Source: Alteromonas hispanica (GTDB taxonomy: Bacteria > Pseudomonadota > Gammaproteobacteria > Enterobacterales > Alteromonadaceae). Taken from it: a stretch of DNA of 64,000 nucleotides. Under the pieces are notes generated by a model. The model was not told the DNA's origin, did no database searches, and worked only from the letters and a program-made list of their open reading frames with translations. How positions within the stretch are numbered: position 1 is the first letter of the stretch; each line of letters begins with the position of its first letter. Location of the stretch: assembly GCF_010500915.1 (NCBI RefSeq), contig NZ_JAAAWP010000011.1:41170-105169 (forward strand), written 5' to 3'. A program made the translations under genes and the position numbers. Shown piece by piece: positions 47,587 through 56,795 of this stretch.

Positions 47587-48108
47587 GCTTTTGTAATATG
47601 CGCGTTTAAGGGGAGTAAGGTCCCAGTCTTTGAGTTCAACCTCAAAGGAAAAGTCTCCCACATCTCCCCGCCAGTTTTGGTCGGGTTCGGCAGGCCAAGT
47701 TTTCATAAATACAAACTTTCCTCGCAAACAGTGCAGTACGTCCACCGACTCTTCTCCAGAGGATGAATGGTAACGTGTTTCGCTTATAACGCTGCCTTCT
47801 TGGCAAGGCGAATCAAAAAATATAAACCCTCTGAAGCGACCTGCATCGCTAATGGTAACAAGGGCGGCATATTTATCGTTGCTATACACTTTGCGTATTG
47901 CCGGCAATTCACCTTCTACATACTTAATTTGCAACCTAAGTGCTTCGTTATACCACTCCCATCCTTGACTGCCCATGTAGGTGAGCTCTTCCTTTTTGCT
48001 GTGGGCACGCCAAACAGTCTGGTAGGAATATGCAGCACTGATGATTATTGTGACAACAATAAATAAAAAGGTCGCAATTAATAGCGTTCGAGATGTGGTG
48101 AGGCGCAT
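47569..48108 (-). CDS. Membrane-anchored protein of unknown function
   Basis: This 179-residue protein has one N-terminal membrane helix (about 9-28, IATFLFIVVTIIISAAYSY). A short charged segment (AHSKKEELTYMGSQGWEW) and a mixed alpha/beta domain predicted in the periplasm follow. Cys109 and Cys128 (SPCQEGS and LHCLRGK) could form a disulfide. I recognise no family. It is convergent with yghU and followed by the 18-bp tandem array that duplicates its own stop region. Confidence 0.65.
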   Translation of the reverse strand: MRLTTSRTLLIATFLFIVVTIIISAAYSYQTVWRAHSKKEELTYMGSQGWEWYNEALRLQIKYVEGELPAIRKVYSNDKYAALVTISDAGRFRGFIFFDSPCQEGSVISETRYHSSSGEESVDVLHCLRGKFVFMKTWPAEPDQNWRGDVGDFSFEVELKDWDLTPLKRAYYKSQATLI

Positions 48109-48221
48109 AAACTAACAGCCCTTTAATAGCGTTATGATTTTGATAACCAAATAGTCTTTACGTTAATCGCATAAAGACGGTTTGCCACGAGCAAAAGCTA
48201 AAGGGAATTTAATTAACGTGG

Positions 48222-48250
48222 TAAAGAAAGCCGAGGGATTCGCCCTCGGC
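48222..48250 (-). terminator. Rho-independent terminator of the TetR gene
   Basis: On the minus strand GCCGAGGG/CCCTCGGC is a perfect 8-bp GC-rich stem with a 5-nt loop, followed by TTTCTTT. It lies 60 bp past the stop of the regulator at 48310. Confidence 0.8.
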
Positions 48251-48309
48251 ACGAATTCAACATTGTGCCTATTGTCGTTTTTGTATTCGCCGCATAATCA
48301 ATGCTTAGA

Positions 48310-48924
48310 TTATTGGGTTGCGGCTATGGCATAAACGTGAAGTCTAATTGCTTGCAGCGCACGGTCTTTCCAGGGTAAGGAATAAGAAGTTTTCTGCCCG
48401 TCATAACGTGATTCTGCAGTAGAAGAATTGTAGGCAAAAATACCTGTATCGTTTAACGAAACAAAGCCATGGATAAGAGCCAATATGTGGCTTGCACTTG
48501 CACTGCCTTTCTCTGGAGTTGGAGACTTTTTATGTATAGGAAGTGTCAGTGACGAAAGTTTGTGTGTAATTTGATTAAATGCCGTAGCTGCTTCTTCGGA
48601 TGGTGTGCATTCATGTGCAGTTGGGTTGAATACAAGCCGATAGTAAGCATTATGAGTCACTGAGAAATCGAGTAGCCGTTCGCTTGCTTCAAGAATTTTG
48701 TCGGAATCTGTTTTCCCGGTTACTCCCTCTATTTCATTAAGCAGTAACTCACAGCCTTTTATGTAAAGCGCATTGAGTAAACCTTGCTTACCTTTGAAGT
48801 GACTATAAATTCCAATAGTTGATAGCCCAGCTCGCTGGGCTACTGTTCTTACGCTAAGTGCCTCTAAACCGCGTTCTTCAAATAAGGCTGTGGCAGCCGC
48901 TACAATTTTTTCTTTGTTGTGCAT
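48310..48924 (-). CDS. TetR-family transcriptional regulator
   Basis: The ATG at 48924 (MHNKEKIVAAAT) is preferred; the longer frame adds a hydrophobic stretch foreign to the family. The 204-residue protein has the helix-turn-helix FEERGLEALSVRTVAQRAGL then STIGIYSHFKGKQGLLNALY (about residues 14-52) and a helical ligand domain with a WHG-like segment (ILALIHGFVSLNDTGIFAY). The gene is alone between terminator and argA. No target can be named, and no neighbouring operon is clearly divergent. Confidence 0.88.
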   Translation of the reverse strand: MHNKEKIVAAATALFEERGLEALSVRTVAQRAGLSTIGIYSHFKGKQGLLNALYIKGCELLLNEIEGVTGKTDSDKILEASERLLDFSVTHNAYYRLVFNPTAHECTPSEEAATAFNQITHKLSSLTLPIHKKSPTPEKGSASASHILALIHGFVSLNDTGIFAYNSSTAESRYDGQKTSYSLPWKDRALQAIRLHVYAIAATQ

Positions 48925-49061
48925 AAAAGCAAACCATCCAATAAACAGTGAGATACAAATCGACAAGTAATGTCATAACACAGTTATGATTATAGGATGG
49001 AATTTTAAGGTTTGCCTTTTTTGAAGTATTGGTAAGCTTTACTAAGCATCAGTTCGTCATT

Positions 49062-50372
49062 TTACACAGATAGCGTAAATACTTTTGAATTGCGCTGGAA
49101 ATTATAAAGCTCCTTTTTAACTTCCGGTAATGCACTTATATCAGCTGGCTCAAACCCTTGTTCTAAAAACCAATGAGCAGTAACCGTGGTGAGAACGAAT
49201 ATACTGTTAATACCGGCTTCTTTGGCTCGTGAACGTACCTCTTCGAGTATCCGTTCTCCTCGGTTTTTACCGCGGTAGTCTGGATGGGTTGCCACACACG
49301 CAAGCTCTGCACATTCATCTTCTGGATATAAATAAAGCGCGGCACACGCGATAATCATTCCATCTCTTACAATGATAATGAATTGGTTAATTTCGTTTTC
49401 TAAGCGCTCTCTAGAGCGTTTTACAAGTACGCCACTGTCTTCTAGCGGTTTGATGAGATTAAGTATGCCGCCTACATCGTCTATGGTAGCTGCGCGCAAC
49501 TGCTCATAGTGGTGCTCCATAACCAAAGAACCCGTACCGTCTCGGGTAAATAGCTCCTGTAGCAACGCGCCGTCATTCTCGTAGCTGATGCAATGGGCTC
49601 TCGGTACGCCGGCTGAAACGCTAGTGGTTAACGCGCTAAGCACAGTTTGCTCTGTGGTTATATCGCCACTCATTATCATTTTTTCTAGCTGAGGACGTTC
49701 TATAGTGCGAAGAAGCTTTCCGCTGCTGTTATACACGCCATCATAGTTTGAAAACACGATAAGCTTATCGGCTTTTAGCGTAATCGCTGCCTGAGTTGCC
49801 ACATCTTCATGAGATAAGTTAAAGACTTCTCCCGTCGATGAGTACCCCATTGGTGAGAGCAGCACGATAGAACCGTCGTTTAAATGATCATTAATACCAG
49901 TAATATCGATTCGTCGTACTTGGCCTGTGTTTTCAAAGTCGACTCCGTTGCGAACGCCCATGGGCTTAGCAACGACTAAATTTCCTGAGCAAACACGAAT
50001 TTGAGCGCCGTGCATTGGTGAATTGGGTAACCCCATGGTGAGAAGGGCTTCTACCTGAGAGCGTACCGAGCCTGCAGCATCTTTAACGCATTCAAGGGTT
50101 TGTTTGTCAGTAATACGTACGCCTTGCTCAAAGCGGCTTTCGATATTTCTGAGGGCCACACGCTGGTCTATTTGAGGCCTTGCACCATGCACCACAACAA
50201 CCCTAACCCCTAAGCTGTTTAATAGCGCAATATCGTGAATAATATTTGGAAAATTTGGATGTTCGATGGCTTCGCCACCGAACATCAATACAAAGGTCTT
50301 TCCCTGGTGAGCATTTATATAAGGCAACGAACTGCGAAACAGTTTTATGCCATCGTGATGCGCTAATACCAT
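49062..50372 (-). CDS. argA: Amino-acid N-acetyltransferase (N-acetylglutamate synthase)
   Basis: ArgA makes N-acetylglutamate, the first step of arginine synthesis. Its 436 residues have an N-terminal amino-acid-kinase-like domain that binds arginine for feedback (FVLMFGGEAIEHPNF, VVVHGARPQIDQR, LLSPMGYSSTGEVFNL). A C-terminal GNAT acetyltransferase domain follows (IIACAALYLYPEDECAELACVATHPDYRGKNRGERIL). It is the last gene of the argCBFGH-argA run, 14 bp after argH. In some related genera the acetyltransferase part is fused to ArgH; here it is separate and full length. Confidence 0.96.
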   Translation of the reverse strand: MVLAHHDGIKLFRSSLPYINAHQGKTFVLMFGGEAIEHPNFPNIIHDIALLNSLGVRVVVVHGARPQIDQRVALRNIESRFEQGVRITDKQTLECVKDAAGSVRSQVEALLTMGLPNSPMHGAQIRVCSGNLVVAKPMGVRNGVDFENTGQVRRIDITGINDHLNDGSIVLLSPMGYSSTGEVFNLSHEDVATQAAITLKADKLIVFSNYDGVYNSSGKLLRTIERPQLEKMIMSGDITTEQTVLSALTTSVSAGVPRAHCISYENDGALLQELFTRDGTGSLVMEHHYEQLRAATIDDVGGILNLIKPLEDSGVLVKRSRERLENEINQFIIIVRDGMIIACAALYLYPEDECAELACVATHPDYRGKNRGERILEEVRSRAKEAGINSIFVLTTVTAHWFLEQGFEPADISALPEVKKELYNFQRNSKVFTLSV

Positions 50373-50386
50373 GTAAGTATTTTCCT

Positions 50387-51769
50387 TTACCCTTGATTGT
50401 CCAAACTTTCTAGCTCTTTATACAGTGCTTTTGTTACTGTTTCTTTGCTGGTTCCACCTAAAATATTGCGTTGATTTACGCCGTACTCTAATTGGAGCAC
50501 TGGATAGACATCTTCCTCAATCTTGTCGCATATTTCGCGTAAGTCAGCTAACGGAAGATCTTCAATGGCACAGCCATTATCAATAGCTTTAAGCACTACG
50601 CGGCCTGCAATATCGTGCCCAGTTCTGAACGGCACACCTTTGCCCACCAAGTAATCGGCAAGCTCAGTGGCATTTGAAAAGCCCTGGGTTGCAGCAAAGC
50701 GACAGCGCTCTTCGTTTAGTTGCAAAGAGTCGAGCACTTCACTAGCGATGCATAGACAAATGTGCCACTGATTTACAGCATCTATAGCGCCTTCTTTGTC
50801 TTCCTGCATGTCTTTATTGTAGGCAAGAGGTAGACCTTTCATGGTAACCAGTAATGCTTGAAGTGAGCCAAATACGCGACCGCACTTGCCGCGCATTAAC
50901 TCTAGCGCATCTGGGTTTTTCTTCTGTGGCATAAGCGACGAGCCTGATGTCACGCTATCGCCTAATTGCAGGAAACCTGCTTCACCTGAGTTGTAGAAAA
51001 TCATATCTTCCGCCAGGCGAGATAAGTGCATCATGCTAGTGCTTGCAACAAACAAAAGTTCAAGTACAAAGTCTCTATCAGATACCGCATCAAGACTGTT
51101 AAGGCACGGAGAATCGAAGCCCAATTCGTCAGCAATGGCGTGTCTGTCTACCGGGAAGGTGGTTCCGGCTAATGCCCCAGAGCCAAGAGGACACTGGTTC
51201 ATGCGCGTTTTTAAGTCGTCAAGACGGCTTAAATCACGCTTTAGCATTTCAACATAAGCTAAACACCAGTGCGCAAAGTGAATAGGCTGTGCCCGCTGTA
51301 AATGAGTATAGCCTGGAATAATGGCTTCTTGGTGTCGGCTTGCTGCATTGAGCAGCGACTTGATCACGCCAAGCACATCAGTGCGAAGTGAGGCGATGTG
51401 CTCGCGCACCCACAGGCGAAAATCGGTGGCTACCTGATCGTTTCGGCTGCGTCCAGTATGCAATTTTCTGCCAATGTCACCTAACTTTTCGATAAGCGCA
51501 GCTTCAACAAAACTGTGAATATCTTCTTCATCAGAGGCATCAAAATCTAACTCACCGGCATCAGCTTTTGTCTTAAGCTCAACAAGCGCAGCTTCTAACT
51601 GCTGCTGCTCGTCTTGAGATAAAACGCCCGCCTTTTGCAAGGCTCGAGACCAGCTAATTGAGCCTTGTATATCTTGGCTTGCCATTACACGGTCGAACGG
51701 CAATGAGTCGTTCACCTGTTTAAACATACTGCTTGCACCGGATTCAAACCGGCCACCCCACAACGCCAT
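50387..51769 (-). CDS. argH: Argininosuccinate lyase
   Basis: ArgH splits argininosuccinate into arginine and fumarate, the last step. The 460 residues start MALWGGRFESGAS. Active-site segments are GRSRNDQVATDFRLW, GYTHLQRAQPIHFAHW and the signature GSSLMPQKKNPDALELMRGK, all intact. No acetyltransferase domain is fused at its end. It is 15 bp from argG. Confidence 0.97.
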   Translation of the reverse strand: MALWGGRFESGASSMFKQVNDSLPFDRVMASQDIQGSISWSRALQKAGVLSQDEQQQLEAALVELKTKADAGELDFDASDEEDIHSFVEAALIEKLGDIGRKLHTGRSRNDQVATDFRLWVREHIASLRTDVLGVIKSLLNAASRHQEAIIPGYTHLQRAQPIHFAHWCLAYVEMLKRDLSRLDDLKTRMNQCPLGSGALAGTTFPVDRHAIADELGFDSPCLNSLDAVSDRDFVLELLFVASTSMMHLSRLAEDMIFYNSGEAGFLQLGDSVTSGSSLMPQKKNPDALELMRGKCGRVFGSLQALLVTMKGLPLAYNKDMQEDKEGAIDAVNQWHICLCIASEVLDSLQLNEERCRFAATQGFSNATELADYLVGKGVPFRTGHDIAGRVVLKAIDNGCAIEDLPLADLREICDKIEEDVYPVLQLEYGVNQRNILGGTSKETVTKALYKELESLDNQG

Positions 51770-51784
51770 GTGATACTCCTATTA

Positions 51785-52990
51785 TTAACCTTGGTTTTTT
51801 AATGCTTCAATGCGACTTGAAAGACTGAATAGGCGAATAAACCCTTCAGCGTGCTTCTGGTCGTAAACATCATCGGCACCAAAGGTAGCAAAGTCTTCAG
51901 AGTACAGGCTGTTCGGCGAGCGGCGCTGCGTAACAGTGGCTTGACCCTTATATAGCTTCACAACGATATCGCCAGTAACTTTTTGAGCGAAAGAAGCAGC
52001 ACCGGCAAGTAACGCATCGTTAAGTGCAGTAAACCAGCGGCCGTCGTACATTACATGGGAAAACTCTAGGCCAATTTGCTCGCGGTATTTAAGCGCGGCT
52101 TTATCAAGAACCATGGTTTCAAGGGCTTTATATGCCTTAAGTAATACAGTGCCCCCTGGAGTTTCATAGCAGCCACGAGACTTCATGCCTACCAAACGAT
52201 TTTCTACAATATCAATACGTCCTACGCCATGAGCTGCAGCGACATTGTTAAGTTTTACCAACGCTTGGTAAGGGGAGAGTGCTTCGCCGTCAACATGCGT
52301 TAATCTGCCCTCGTTGAAAGATAGGCTTACGCGTTCAGGTTTATCTGGTGCATCTTCTGGATCTACTGTCATAGTCCACACACCTTTTGTGGGCTCCTGC
52401 CACGGATCTTCTAGCTCGCCGCCTTCGTGAGAAATATGCCACGCGTTTGCGTCACGGCTATAAATTTTGGTGGCTGAGGCCGTTGTAGCTATGTTGCGCT
52501 CGGCAAGGTAATCAAGTAAATCTTCACGGCTTACCATGTCCCATTCGCGCCAAGGTGCTATTACGGTTAAGTCAGGGGCTAAGGCTGCAAATGTGCTTTC
52601 GAAACGCACCTGGTCGTTACCTTTACCGGTACAGCCATGGCAAAGTGCGTCCGCACCTACTTTTCGAGCCACTTCTACTTGGGCTTTAGCTATTACGGGA
52701 CGCGCCATCGAGGTTCCTAGAAGGTATTCACCCTCATAAACAGCACCTGTAGTGATGGTAGGAAATATATAGTCGTTAACAAATTCTTCTTTCAAATCGA
52801 CAATGTGACATTCACTGGCACCAGAGGCGATAGCTTTTTCATGTAAGCCTTCTAGCTCGTCGTCACCTTGACCAACGTCAGCGGCAAACGCCACCACTTC
52901 ACAGTTATAGTTTTCTTTTAACCATGGAATAATTGCTGAGGTATCAAGGCCGCCTGAATACGCCAGTACGATTTTTTTAACATTTTGCAT
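51785..52990 (-). CDS. argG: Argininosuccinate synthase
   Basis: ArgG joins citrulline and aspartate with ATP. The ATP-pyrophosphatase P-loop is [15 protein letters not shown]. Other conserved parts are [32 protein letters not shown] and YETPGGTVL. Its 401 residues match the standard bacterial type. It lies 14 bp after argF. Confidence 0.97.
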   Translation of the reverse strand: MQNVKKIVLAYSGGLDTSAIIPWLKENYNCEVVAFAADVGQGDDELEGLHEKAIASGASECHIVDLKEEFVNDYIFPTITTGAVYEGEYLLGTSMARPVIAKAQVEVARKVGADALCHGCTGKGNDQVRFESTFAALAPDLTVIAPWREWDMVSREDLLDYLAERNIATTASATKIYSRDANAWHISHEGGELEDPWQEPTKGVWTMTVDPEDAPDKPERVSLSFNEGRLTHVDGEALSPYQALVKLNNVAAAHGVGRIDIVENRLVGMKSRGCYETPGGTVLLKAYKALETMVLDKAALKYREQIGLEFSHVMYDGRWFTALNDALLAGAASFAQKVTGDIVVKLYKGQATVTQRRSPNSLYSEDFATFGADDVYDQKHAEGFIRLFSLSSRIEALKNQG

Positions 52991-53004
52991 CTAAGTGAGT
53001 CCTC

Positions 53005-53916
53005 TTAGGCACTGAGTAATTGAGTAAGGATGGCATTTTGGCCATGCATTCTGTTTTCGGCTTGCTGCATTAATAACGATTTATCGCTATCAATGAGAGA
53101 GCCGGTAATTTCTAAGTCGCGATGGGCTGGTTGGCAATGCATAACATAGCTTGCTCCCGAGGCCTCCATTAAGGCTTCGTTGACTTGATAAGGCATGAAA
53201 GTCGCTTTAATGTCTTCAAGCGGCGTATCGTCGCCCATCGACAGCCATGTATCGGTATAGATGACATCAGCTCCATTTGCCGCCTCTAACTCTTGGCTCT
53301 CAACAATGGTTGCGCCGGTTTTAGCTGCTAATGTTTTTGCGTGAGCGACAACGTCGGCATCGGCTTCGTGTCCTTTCGGTGTAATAACAACTTGGTTGCA
53401 ACCTAAAAGTGCACCAACAATCAAAAGCGAGTGCGTTACATTGTTACCGTCGCCTATGTAAGCCATAGTCAGACCTTTAGTCTTGCCAAAGCGCTCAAAC
53501 ATTGTAAGGTAATCGGCTAGGCCCTGACACGGGTGATATTTATCGCAAAGTGCATTAACCACAGGTACGTTTGCCGCTTCGGCATAAGTCTCTAAGGTAG
53601 TGTGAGAAAATACACGCGCTACAATAGCATCAGCCCAGCATGCAAGATTGGCTGCGGTATCTACGGAATCTTCACGACCAGCTAGTTTACCCGACTGCAC
53701 ATCGAGATATACCATGTGGCCGCCTAGCTTATTAATGCCAATATCAAAGCTCACTCTGGTACGAAGCGACGGTTTCTCAAAAAGCGCAACAATCGACTTG
53801 CCTTTGAGCACGTTGCTATAACTTGCTGGGGCTTGTTTTATTTCCACTGCAAGTTGAAGTAACTTTTCCATTGCCTCTGGTGTCCAATTGGCAAAGGTTA
53901 ATAAATCCTGTTTCAT
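53005..53916 (-). CDS. argF: Ornithine carbamoyltransferase
   Basis: ArgF makes citrulline from ornithine and carbamoyl phosphate. The carbamoyl-phosphate loop reads EKPSLRTRVSF, with Leu where STRTR is most common, a variant I also know from other ArgF proteins. HPCQGLADYLTMFERFG and MHCQPAHRD follow; the Cys loop is usually HCLPAHR. The 303 residues are normal. Acetylornithine or succinylornithine carbamoyltransferases are related alternatives, but argA/argB/argG/argH context favours ArgF. Confidence 0.93.
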   Translation of the reverse strand: MKQDLLTFANWTPEAMEKLLQLAVEIKQAPASYSNVLKGKSIVALFEKPSLRTRVSFDIGINKLGGHMVYLDVQSGKLAGREDSVDTAANLACWADAIVARVFSHTTLETYAEAANVPVVNALCDKYHPCQGLADYLTMFERFGKTKGLTMAYIGDGNNVTHSLLIVGALLGCNQVVITPKGHEADADVVAHAKTLAAKTGATIVESQELEAANGADVIYTDTWLSMGDDTPLEDIKATFMPYQVNEALMEASGASYVMHCQPAHRDLEITGSLIDSDKSLLMQQAENRMHGQNAILTQLLSA

Positions 53917-53936
53917 TCTGTGTCTCCTGAGACGCC

Positions 53937-54719
53937 TTATACTGGCGCTATCTCGTTGGGTAAAATTTGTGTACCCGTATTTTTATTGAGTATGTCTGCT
54001 ATGTCGGCGGTCCAGCTCGCAATATATACCGCACGGGCTAGCGTTTGAGCTGACTGCAAAGCTGCATCTACTTTCACCTTCATGCCATCAGTTATCACGC
54101 CGTTATTTGCGTGTTGTGTAATGGCATGTGCATCTAAAGCGGGAATGAGTGCTTTGTTAGCATCAAGCACTCCATCAACGTTTGATAGCAGCAACAGCTC
54201 GGCGTCGAGTAATTCGGCAATGACTGTTGCGGCTTGATCGGCGTTAATATTGAGCAGTCGTCCCTGTACACTTGAGCCTATTGAACTAATAACCGGAAGG
54301 ACAGACTGGGCCAATATGCTTTTTAGAAACGTGGCATCAGCAGTTGCAGGTGCGCCAACGGCACCGTATTTGTCTGCCAACGGCTCACATACCACCATAT
54401 TGCCATCAAGAAGGGATAAGCCAACAGGTGTTAACCCTGTTGCCAAAGCGGCTGCACATAGTTGCTTGTTGGCCGAGCCTGCCAATGCACCACAAATGTA
54501 AGGCATGTGCTCATCTGGCGTTACCCTAAGCCCGTCTATCTTAGTACTGCTTAACCCAAGACTGGCCATAAGTGTCTCAACTAATGGTCCACCGCCGTGC
54601 ACCACCACAACGTGTCGACTTTTTTGTACTTCCTTTATACTCAAAAATAATCGTGTCATTGCTGGCGCATCATCTAACAATGCGCCGCCAACTTTTATGA
54701 CAATGGGGGAACGGCTCAT
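53937..54719 (-). CDS. argB: Acetylglutamate kinase
   Basis: ArgB phosphorylates N-acetylglutamate. The start at 54719 overlaps the argC stop by 4 bp (ATGA) and gives 260 residues, the short E. coli-like arginine-insensitive type lacking the extra N-terminal helix. Motifs are [26 protein letters not shown] and [27 protein letters not shown]. Feedback control therefore probably rests on ArgA and on transcription. Confidence 0.95.
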   Translation of the reverse strand: MSRSPIVIKVGGALLDDAPAMTRLFLSIKEVQKSRHVVVVHGGGPLVETLMASLGLSSTKIDGLRVTPDEHMPYICGALAGSANKQLCAAALATGLTPVGLSLLDGNMVVCEPLADKYGAVGAPATADATFLKSILAQSVLPVISSIGSSVQGRLLNINADQAATVIAELLDAELLLLSNVDGVLDANKALIPALDAHAITQHANNGVITDGMKVKVDAALQSAQTLARAVYIASWTADIADILNKNTGTQILPNEIAPV

Positions 54720-55729
54720 AGTACTAACCCTGTTTCTACTGGCTGTTTGGTCATAATGTTCACGCACTGAATAGCCTGCGACGCAGCGCCTTTCATTACG
54801 TTGTCAATTGCTGAAGTGATAACGGCATAGCCTGAAGCTTCATCAAGCTTCCAATGCAAATCGACGAACGGCGTGTGCGCAACATCATCGATTTTCGGGA
54901 AGCTGTTGCGCAAACGAACAATAGGCTTATCAGCATAGGCAGCTTTATACACTTCATCAAGTTGGACTTGTTTTATGCCAGGTTTCACTTTCACTGTGAT
55001 GGTAGCAAGAATACCGCGCTTAAAATTACCTAAGTGGGGAGTGAATATAACAGGCGTGCCTAAATAGGCTTCAATTTCTGGGGTATGACGATGACCTAGC
55101 ACGCCATAGGCGTGCAAACTGACTTCAAAAAAGCTGGTGGTTAAATTCGCTTTTCTACCCGCACCCGACACACCCGAAACGGCATTAATAACAGGGCGTA
55201 CCGCTTTGTCTAGCAACTGGTTTTCACACAGAGGCTTGAGTGCCGTTAAGCTGGCCGTCGGGTAGCAGCCTGGCACCGCGATAATTTTTGCCGGCTGAAT
55301 ATCTGAACAATACCATTCGGCTAAGCCGTAAACCGCTTGTTCTAAGCTGTCTTTTTGTAAATGAGGAAATCCATAAAAATCTTCGAACACCTGGGTGTCT
55401 TTTAGCCTGAATGCACCTGATAAATCGAGCACCTTTGCGGAACCCGACGTGAGTATGGGCATCCAGTCGTGGCTTGCCTCATGGGGAGTAGCCAAAAATA
55501 TAAAGTCCACACTATTAGCCAGCGTCTCTAGTACTTCATCGTTAATAGGAAGCAGAGTTGCGTCGACGTGGGCGAGGTTTCCATGCAGTTCACCAATAGA
55601 CTTATGTGCATCGGCGCTGTTTGATGAAACATATGTACCCTTGAGCACGAGTTCAGGGTGCTGCTGAACTAATTGGACAAGTTGTGCCCCTGTGTAACCA
55701 CTGGCACCAATAATTGAAACGTTATACAT
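54716..55729 (-). CDS. argC: N-acetyl-gamma-glutamyl-phosphate reductase
   Basis: ArgC reduces acetylglutamyl phosphate with NADPH. The ATG at 55729 ([20 protein letters not shown]) is preferred over a TTG 15 bp upstream; the Rossmann motif starts right at this Met. The catalytic Cys is in [17 protein letters not shown]. Its 337 residues fit. It is the first structural gene of the arginine operon, and no strong ribosome binding site is visible. The 560-bp space upstream holds the leader described separately. Confidence 0.95.
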   Translation of the reverse strand: MYNVSIIGASGYTGAQLVQLVQQHPELVLKGTYVSSNSADAHKSIGELHGNLAHVDATLLPINDEVLETLANSVDFIFLATPHEASHDWMPILTSGSAKVLDLSGAFRLKDTQVFEDFYGFPHLQKDSLEQAVYGLAEWYCSDIQPAKIIAVPGCYPTASLTALKPLCENQLLDKAVRPVINAVSGVSGAGRKANLTTSFFEVSLHAYGVLGHRHTPEIEAYLGTPVIFTPHLGNFKRGILATITVKVKPGIKQVQLDEVYKAAYADKPIVRLRNSFPKIDDVAHTPFVDLHWKLDEASGYAVITSAIDNVMKGAASQAIQCVNIMTKQPVETGLVL

Positions 55730-55752
55730 AATAAATTTATTCAAAATAAAGG

Positions 55753-55832
55753 AAAAAAAATCACTTTTTACCTTTGTAAACTGATTGGGCGTCTATTGCC
55801 TAACCTCGACCACATTACAAAGGTAAAAAGTG
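55753..55832 (-). terminator. Attenuator-like terminator in the argC leader
   Basis: On the minus strand CACTTTTTACCTTTGTAA (55832-55815) and its exact complement TTACAAAGGTAAAAAGTG (55779-55762) form a perfect 18-bp stem with a 35-nt loop. They are followed by A and then eight T residues (55760-55753). This is an intrinsic-terminator layout placed 24 bp before argC, inside the leader rather than after a gene. It would stop transcription before argC unless something prevents the stem from forming. Confidence 0.75.
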
Positions 55833-55852
55833 TGCTACTGCAAAAGCATAGA

Positions 55853-55963
55853 TTAGAACGAGTGTCGTCGCTCGCTATGCAACGTGTAGCTAGCCAGGGG
55901 AGAGGTAAACTTTGTTACGCGGTTTGCCTTAAAAAACACCACGTGAGTTGATGTTGTCATCAT
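55853..55963 (-). CDS. Candidate 36-residue leader peptide of the arginine operon
   Basis: An ATG-ATG start with AGGA 4 nt (first ATG) or 7 nt (second ATG) upstream opens a 36-codon ORF beginning MMTTSTHVVFFKANRV and ending LHSERRHSF-stop. Arg codons are at positions 15 (CGC) and, consecutively, 32-33 (CGA CGA), four codons before the stop. The stop lies 20 nt before the 5' arm of the attenuator-like hairpin. A short hairpin AGCGAG/CTCGTT places the CGA CGA codons in its loop. The ORF has no coding role outside regulation that I can see. The role as a sensor of charged tRNA-Arg is inferred. Confidence 0.5.
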   Translation of the reverse strand: MMTTSTHVVFFKANRVTKFTSPLASYTLHSERRHSF

Positions 55964-56028
55964 TAATTCCTGTCTTACGTCACTTTTAAAAAAGTGCGTA
56001 TGCTTTAACCGTGGATAAGTGTACCTAT

Positions 56029-56067
56029 TTTGAATTTATATGCAATATTAATGTATAAATATTTTAT
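56029..56067 (-). promoter_or_regulatory. Tandem ArgR boxes and promoter region of the arginine operon
   Basis: TTTGAATTTATATGCAAT (56029-56046) matches the ARG-box consensus TNTGAATWWWWATTCANW with one mismatch. A weaker box, AATGTATAAATATTTTAT, follows at 56050-56067 after 3 bp, the usual spacing for ArgR hexamer binding. On the minus strand a TTGCAT (-35-like) within the first box and TACACT 16 bp on could form the promoter, so ArgR would block it. The start point is then about 280 bp from argC. Confidence 0.68.
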
Positions 56068-56289
56068 TTGTATTCATCTTACGACCCAAAAGAGCAGGTA
56101 AATAAGCTAATTCATATATTACATTGCAAACTGTTACAGATGTTTGACAACTGTTCACGCCCTTGTGAATATTTATACAAAAATAACTTTGCTGAATTTT
56201 GCTTCTTAAACATGCAAGTACGCTGTACACTTTCTATGGAGTAATGAACGCAGTTAAACCGTTTTTCAAAATAAAAGGCAAATCTGGTA

Positions 56290-56700
56290 ATGAGTAAGCT
56301 AACACTGGCGCTAGTGGCCCATGATCACAAGAAACCTGAATTATTGATTTGGGCTAAACAACATCTAAACGTATTAGAGCAGTGTCGTCTGGTTGCTACT
56401 GGAACAACCGGAGGCTTAGTAGCCGATGAAACCGGGCTTGAGGTACAGCGTTTTAAAAGTGGGCCTTTAGGTGGCGACCAGCAAATTGGCGCGCTAATCG
56501 CAGACAATAAACTCGATGCATTATTCTTCTTTTGGGACCCGCTAAATGCTGCCCCTCACGATCCTGATGTGAAAGCTCTGCTGAGGTTATGCTCGGTTTG
56601 GAATGTGCCTGTGGCCTGTACACCGGCAACTGCTGATTTAATCATTACTTCCCCGCTGTTTCTATCACCCGATTACAAACCGGTGAAGCCAAGTTTTTAG
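56290..56700 (+). CDS. mgsA: Methylglyoxal synthase
   Basis: MgsA converts dihydroxyacetone phosphate to methylglyoxal, a bypass that relieves sugar-phosphate stress. The 136-residue protein has the family core: [38 protein letters not shown] with the catalytic Asp, and [22 protein letters not shown]. It is a little shorter than the E. coli enzyme (152) because both ends are trimmed. It is a single gene divergent from the arginine leader. Confidence 0.95.
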   Translation: MSKLTLALVAHDHKKPELLIWAKQHLNVLEQCRLVATGTTGGLVADETGLEVQRFKSGPLGGDQQIGALIADNKLDALFFFWDPLNAAPHDPDVKALLRLCSVWNVPVACTPATADLIITSPLFLSPDYKPVKPSF

Positions 56701-56713
56701 GCAGCAAAACGTT

Positions 56714-56741
56714 AAATAGCCGAGCGTTAACTCGGCTATTT
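56714..56741. terminator. Rho-independent terminator between mgsA and the CpxP-like gene
   Basis: AAATAGCCGAG and CTCGGCTATTT form a perfect 11-bp stem with a 6-nt loop and work in both directions between convergent genes. Confidence 0.85.
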
Positions 56742-56795
56742 GCTTCTTACTTTCAATAATTTAAATGAAATCTGAAAAGTACAGGCTTCATGCAG

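Noticed and set aside
56048..56230. A 60-codon minus-strand ORF upstream of the arginine leader
   Set aside because: It covers the ArgR boxes and promoter region, lacks a ribosome binding site and has random-looking composition.
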